The position numbers and the translations under genes were made by a program. Shown here piece by piece: positions 60,633-64,000 of a stretch of 64,000 nt of DNA. The notes under the pieces are model-generated. The model was not told the DNA's origin and did not search any database. It was given only the letters and a program-made list of their open reading frames with translations. Source of the stretch: SFHK01 sp964554795 (GTDB lineage Bacteria > Bacillota > Clostridia > Christensenellales > Aristaeellaceae); contig CAZKQB010000001.1 of assembly GCA_964554795.1 (NCBI GenBank), positions 134,584-198,583 of the forward strand. Direction: 5' to 3'. The number at the start of each line of letters is the position of its first letter. Position 1 is the first letter of the stretch.

Positions 60633-61754
60633 TTAGTCACGTTCCGATTGATCCGGATCCGTCGAGGGCGCGTCGCTGGAAGGGCTCTCCGTCGACGTGT
60701 CCTCGCGCAAGCGTACTCTTGTGGCTGCGTAGCGCCTGTGCTGATCCTGCATGGCTGCATAGTGTCGCCGCGTCGTGTTGATATCTGCGTGACCTAACAC
60801 ATCGGCCACAAGGTAAATATCTCCCGTTTCATTATAAAGGTTTGTGCCGAAGGTCGAGCGCAGCTTGTGCGGGCTGATTCGCTTTTTCAGCGGAGCTGCG
60901 ATCTGAGCATATTTTTTTACCATGTTTTCCATCGCGCGAACGCTCATGCGTGTTTTCTGAAGCGACAGAAACAGCGCATTTTCATTCCCGGGCAGCGCCT
61001 CGATCGTCCTTCGCTCCGCAAGATACACCTTCAGCGGGCCGACAACCTCATCCGGAAAGTACAGAATCGTCTGATTTCCGCCCTTTCGAGTAACGAGAAA
61101 GCCGCCTACATCAAAATCCAGATCATCTATGTCAATGCCTACGCACTCGCTCACGCGGATACCTGTGCCCAGAAATAGCGATAGAATCGCCAGATCCCGC
61201 TTTTTTGTGGCATTGTGAAACCTACGTTGACCCTCCGTAAGCGCATCCCCGGTCTCAACCGCATCGAGCATACGTGCCACTTCGTCGATCTCAAGGCGTA
61301 AAATCGGCTTTTCATGTCGTTTGGGTGTATTCACAAGCTCTGTTACATTCTGTTTGATCATTTGATTTCGATACATCCACTTGAAAAAGGAGCGAACGGA
61401 ATAAAACTTCCGCATTTTGCCAAGCTCCTGATTGGTGATGATCTTTTCATCGTCATCAAAATATAACGTTAAGTAATCCAGATATAACGAAATATCACGT
61501 GCAGTAATCTTATTGAATTCAGAAGCATTCCAAGAGATCATTGACCGCACGCCAAACGCGGGATTTTCGCGTTCCAGATATCGGAAAAACAAGCTAAGAT
61601 CGCGGGCATAGGCATAGCGGGTCAGGGGCTGCGTATCCTGCTGGATGGCAAGAATAAAATCCGAAGCTGCTTCCGGCAAATCCGCCAGAAGCTGTTTGGT
61701 CGTTTCCTGAAGCCGCTGCGCGTTTTTCAGGGCATAGGTCATTTTCTGTGGCAT
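60633..61754 (-). CDS. tyrosine recombinase (XerC/XerD-like)
   Basis: This 373-residue phage-integrase family enzyme has a SAM-like N-terminal DNA-binding domain (about 25-140) and a catalytic domain with all residues: R200 (GTGIRVSE), K224, H296 and R299 (SPHKLRSTFG), H322 (LGHADINTTRR) and Y332. It is longer than XerC/D (about 300) because of extra sequence at the N-terminus and a hydrophilic Ser/Asp-rich C-terminal tail. ATG 61754 has GGAGG 9 nt upstream. It may be the host Xer enzyme for chromosome dimers or an element integrase; no dif or att site was found. Confidence 0.85.
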   Translation of the reverse strand: MPQKMTYALKNAQRLQETTKQLLADLPEAASDFILAIQQDTQPLTRYAYARDLSLFFRYLERENPAFGVRSMISWNASEFNKITARDISLYLDYLTLYFDDDEKIITNQELGKMRKFYSVRSFFKWMYRNQMIKQNVTELVNTPKRHEKPILRLEIDEVARMLDAVETGDALTEGQRRFHNATKKRDLAILSLFLGTGIRVSECVGIDIDDLDFDVGGFLVTRKGGNQTILYFPDEVVGPLKVYLAERRTIEALPGNENALFLSLQKTRMSVRAMENMVKKYAQIAAPLKKRISPHKLRSTFGTNLYNETGDIYLVADVLGHADINTTRRHYAAMQDQHRRYAATRVRLREDTSTESPSSDAPSTDPDQSERD

Positions 61755-61986
61755 GGTAAAGAACCTCCGGCAGAATTTTGCGGAAGACTGGCACACGTAC
61801 TCAAAACCAAATCGCGTGCAAACCGCATCCATCAAACGCAATCAGGCAGCTATAAGTTGCTGAACCGCTGGGATAGAACCGAAAGGCTCTGAAATCAGAG
61901 TCTATGGCAGTTTTCGAGCAGACATGCATTATTCCCAGCATTTGGGGTTCAACTATTCGCAAAAGCTGTCTTTTCCGCATAGTTGG

Positions 61987-62015
61987 AGTATATCAGGTTT
62001 CTCCCCTTTTGTCAA
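61987..62015 (-). promoter_or_regulatory. strong sigma-A promoter of the tyrosine recombinase gene
   Basis: On the minus strand TTGACA (62015-62010), 17-nt spacer and TATACT (61992-61987). The start codon is about 230 nt further on, so the mRNA has a long leader, which contains CAACTAT...ATAGTTG and CTCTGA-TT-TCAGAG palindromes. Nothing else was found in 61755-61986. Confidence 0.8.
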
Positions 62016-62031
62016 GCCTGCCATGAAAAAA

Positions 62032-62068
62032 AGGACTGTCGTCCGCATTTTCACGGGTCAGCAGTCCT
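62032..62068 (-). terminator. terminator of the acetyltransferase/peptidase/NUDIX group
   Basis: Stem AGGACTG/CAGTCCT with a 23-nt loop, followed on the minus strand by seven T residues, 43 bp past the acetyltransferase stop. Confidence 0.75.
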
Positions 62069-62110
62069 CTGGAAGTCTAACGCTCAGTGCAACCATTGCA
62101 GCATTCCTGT

Positions 62111-62701
62111 CTACTTTGAATGGAACCGTTCAATCTGATTCTCCACAAAACAGCTGCGGTCAGACCGAAGAACTGAGTACCAGACCTCGTCGCATATCCC
62201 CCGGTTATTCCTGCCAGCCTGACGCCAGACGCCCTCACGCTTCATGCCGGACTTTACCATCACCCTGCCGGACTTTGGATTTTGAGGATCGTGGCAAGCT
62301 GCTACTCGGTTCAGACCAACTTCGTCAAACAGAAAAGTAATTACCGCTTTTAATGCCTCAGGCATAATTCCATTTCCCCATAAGGCTCGGCTCATACAGT
62401 ATCCCACATCCGCCGATTCAGTGCCCTCATTGAGCTTTACAACTGCAATGCTACCGATTACCCTGCTGGTCTCCTTATATACAATTGCCCAGTTGTAGTA
62501 GTTATTATCCAAATAGTTCTGAAGCCAGAGACTTAAAACTTTTTTTGTTGCCTCCACGCTCGTATGAGGCAGCCAAGTAAGAAATTGCGTTACCTCTGAA
62601 TCAGCGGCCCAGTTCCTGTACATATCTTCGGCATCCTCAAGTGAAAATCTTCGAAGGATCAGCCTTTGGGTTTCCAGCGTTCTTGTCCCCACCGACTTCA
62701 C
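62111..62701 (-). CDS. GNAT N-acetyltransferase (RimJ/RimL type)
   Basis: This 196-residue acetyltransferase has TRTLETQRLILRRFSLEDAEDMYRNW at the start and an acetyl-CoA site near GYCMSRALWGNGIMPEALKAV, both typical of the ribosomal-protein-alanine or small-molecule acetyltransferase group. Start GTG 62701 has GAGGAGG 7 nt upstream. The substrate is unknown. It is the last of three minus-strand genes; the upstream peptidase gene ends 57 bp away. Confidence 0.85.
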   Translation of the reverse strand: MKSVGTRTLETQRLILRRFSLEDAEDMYRNWAADSEVTQFLTWLPHTSVEATKKVLSLWLQNYLDNNYYNWAIVYKETSRVIGSIAVVKLNEGTESADVGYCMSRALWGNGIMPEALKAVITFLFDEVGLNRVAACHDPQNPKSGRVMVKSGMKREGVWRQAGRNNRGICDEVWYSVLRSDRSCFVENQIERFHSK

Positions 62702-62758
62702 TAAATCATCCTCCTCTGTTTTGGCATAAACTTCCTCTATATTGCTTTAAAAGCGCAT

Positions 62759-63376
62759 TCAAATCAGGCGGATGCATTCCCCTTCAACAATACAAGCCTG
62801 CCCATCCGCTAAATAGATGGTTCCTTGATCATCCGGCACGTCGCAGGACGGAGGGCCCTGCCAGTGTGGGATGATCGAATGCGGAAGCATATGCAAGCCG
62901 CCGGACAGATTGCCTGCGGCATACATGCTTCCGGCACTGATCCCCACATATACCAGCCCTTTAGAAACAGCCTGTTTGAGACTTTGATCAAACCCGGTTC
63001 GTATCATCTCCCGGCTAAGAATGTTGCTGTCTCCACCGCTTACAAATACGGCATCAAAGCGCAGCAATTCTTCGGCAGTCAGCACCCTTGCCACCATTGC
63101 TGGCTCATGGACGCAGGCCGAATAGGTTCGCCTATAGCCCTTTGACAAAAGTAATTCAAGATTGTACACCAGTATGTGTTCCATTCGAACGCCCATACGC
63201 AAAAGCTCATCAAGGCATACGGCAAAGCCTTCCCTCGCGCCATCTGTGGCAATTCCCGCAGTGGGAATGTATAGAATCTTCAGCTTCTCCGGCGCTTTCC
63301 CTATACACGCAAAGAATCGCTTCTTCATCGCATCGGTTAGCCCACAAGACGTCAAAAATAGGCATTTTTTACGCAC
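62759..63376 (-). CDS. peptidase S51 (peptidase E-like) family protein
   Basis: This protein of about 205 residues has the class I glutamine amidotransferase-like fold of peptidase E: ILYIPTAGIATDG, FVSGGDSNILSREM, and the nucleophile elbow GISAGSM with catalytic Ser at about 147. The S51 peptidases cut Asp-Xaa dipeptides, and related ones serve as cyanophycinases. GTG 63376 is preferred because GGAGG is 9 nt upstream; GTG 63385 would sit on that site. It lies 35 bp after the NUDIX gene. Confidence 0.8.
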   Translation of the reverse strand: MRKKCLFLTSCGLTDAMKKRFFACIGKAPEKLKILYIPTAGIATDGAREGFAVCLDELLRMGVRMEHILVYNLELLLSKGYRRTYSACVHEPAMVARVLTAEELLRFDAVFVSGGDSNILSREMIRTGFDQSLKQAVSKGLVYVGISAGSMYAAGNLSGGLHMLPHSIIPHWQGPPSCDVPDDQGTIYLADGQACIVEGECIRLI

Positions 63377-63411
63377 GGACGCCACCCTCCACTACGTTTC
63401 TTTCAATCGCT

Positions 63412-63855
63412 TCAAGCTATTTCAGTCAAACGGCGGTTCAGCTCATAGAGTGCCGTGCAATTTGAGTCCCATTTAAGCATTTGATTTGCCTCCTCGTAAG
63501 GCAACCAAATGCAATCCGTGTGTTCGCGAGATAGCTTTATGTCATCATAGCACTCAAAGCCGAAAGCATATTCAGGTATAACATAGGTATCCTTGCCCCA
63601 ATGCCGACGATGTCTCTCGGATATGATCGAAACAGGGATATAGGCTAAGCTCTTTAGTTCGATCCATTTCCCTGTTCGAACCCCACTTTCCTCACAAGCC
63701 TCTCTTTTTGCTGCTTCAATCGGCGTTTCGTCATCCTCTCCGCCACCGGCTATAAACTGCCATTGATCATGATCGGCGCGATGGAACACGCAATATCTCG
63801 GGGAACCATCGATAATCTTATATGGTATTGCAAGTATTTGGAAAGATGCTCGCAT
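63412..63855 (-). CDS. NUDIX hydrolase
   Basis: This 147-residue pyrophosphohydrolase has a complete NUDIX box at residues 37-59 (key residues G37, E43, R51, E52, E55, E56, G58), inside a MutT-like fold. It would hydrolyse a nucleoside diphosphate linked to some moiety; the aromatic C-terminal part (CIWLPYEEANQML) is like dATP pyrophosphohydrolases. ATG 63855 has AAGGAGG upstream. First of three minus-strand genes. Confidence 0.88.
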   Translation of the reverse strand: MRASFQILAIPYKIIDGSPRYCVFHRADHDQWQFIAGGGEDDETPIEAAKREACEESGVRTGKWIELKSLAYIPVSIISERHRRHWGKDTYVIPEYAFGFECYDDIKLSREHTDCIWLPYEEANQMLKWDSNCTALYELNRRLTEIA

Positions 63856-63897
63856 GCGAATCCTCCTTCGCACGAATAACTTTTGATAAAAAAATAA

Positions 63898-63933
63898 TCT
63901 GAACCAGTTTTCGTTAAAAAGACCTAGTTCAGA
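63898..63933. terminator. hairpin near the window end
   Basis: TCTGAAC and GTTCAGA form a perfect 7-bp stem that extends with CAG/CTA-like bases around a 16-nt loop containing TTTT. It is likely a terminator for a gene beyond the window end on the minus strand. Confidence 0.45.
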
Positions 63934-64000
63934 CTATTTGCTATAGTGCGGGAAACAGGACTTGAATTCAATGTCATTCAGCAGCTACACCATATATTGT

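Overview
The window is chromosomal DNA from a spore-forming, low-to-mid GC member of the Bacillota, class Clostridia. The evidence is a germination protease (gpr), a SipL-like spore coat protein, a LysM protein, Gram-positive style LexA with a matching SOS box, a parA-parB block followed by yybS-rplI-dnaB (an origin-proximal order common in Bacillota), BMP-type nucleoside uptake genes and AGGAGG ribosome binding sites throughout. The family cannot be fixed from the sequence alone. No rRNA, CRISPR array or complete insertion sequence was seen.

Layout. 1-1.2 kb: the interior of an RHS/YD-repeat protein cut off by a fragment of an IS256-family element. 1.3-6.0 kb: a heterodimeric ABC exporter operon with a polyol dehydrogenase. 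6.2-14.7 kb (minus strand): a zinc-ribbon/CYTH pair, a large secreted protein with Ig-like repeats and a caspase-like domain, an RluA-type pseudouridine synthase, a secreted protein of unknown function and a MATE exporter. 14.8-17.2 kb: gpr followed by mobile-element debris (a decayed tnpV) and an AT-rich cassette of membrane protein, XRE regulator and membrane protein. 17.3-26.9 kb: AI-2E family permease, SipL, a holin-like pair, parA, parB, a CBM9-like protein, yybS, rplI, dnaB and a tiny zinc-ribbon gene. 26.9-31.5 kb: an accessory locus read on the minus strand, with an ECF sigma factor, its anti-sigma factor, a small secreted protein carrying an apparent frameshift, a second secreted protein and an ABC transporter. 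31.7-38.9 kb: an Eis-type acetyltransferase, then a phosphonate-type ABC transporter lacking a substrate-binding protein, one permease carrying 90-bp tandem repeats, joined to an iron-sulfur aldo/keto reductase and a fucose-isomerase-like protein. 38.9-46.1 kb (minus strand): a membrane protein/phosphodiester glycosidase pair and a complete nucleoside (BMP) ABC importer. 46.3-53.5 kb: MscL, a putative glycoside hydrolase-like protein with an MFS transporter, a Cys-rich protein, Tag DNA glycosylase, a second MATE exporter, LexA and a small membrane protein. 53.6-57.4 kb: a shortened KdpD-like kinase with a KdpE-like regulator, and a third MATE exporter between two identical tRNA-Ala(GGC) genes. 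57.5-64 kb: dipeptidase, LysM protein, a divergent ZnuA-like lipoprotein, RNase HI, a tyrosine recombinase, and a GNAT/peptidase/NUDIX group.

The strongest candidates for a little-described system are the sigma-factor-controlled secreted-protein/ABC locus (26.9-31.5 kb), the phosphonate-type transporter with an internal repeat linker (33-38.8 kb), and the secreted caspase-like protein (6.9-10.6 kb). Many listed starts are corrected from the longest open frame to the codon that has a Shine-Dalgarno sequence. All functional calls are from reading the sequence; no database search was possible.
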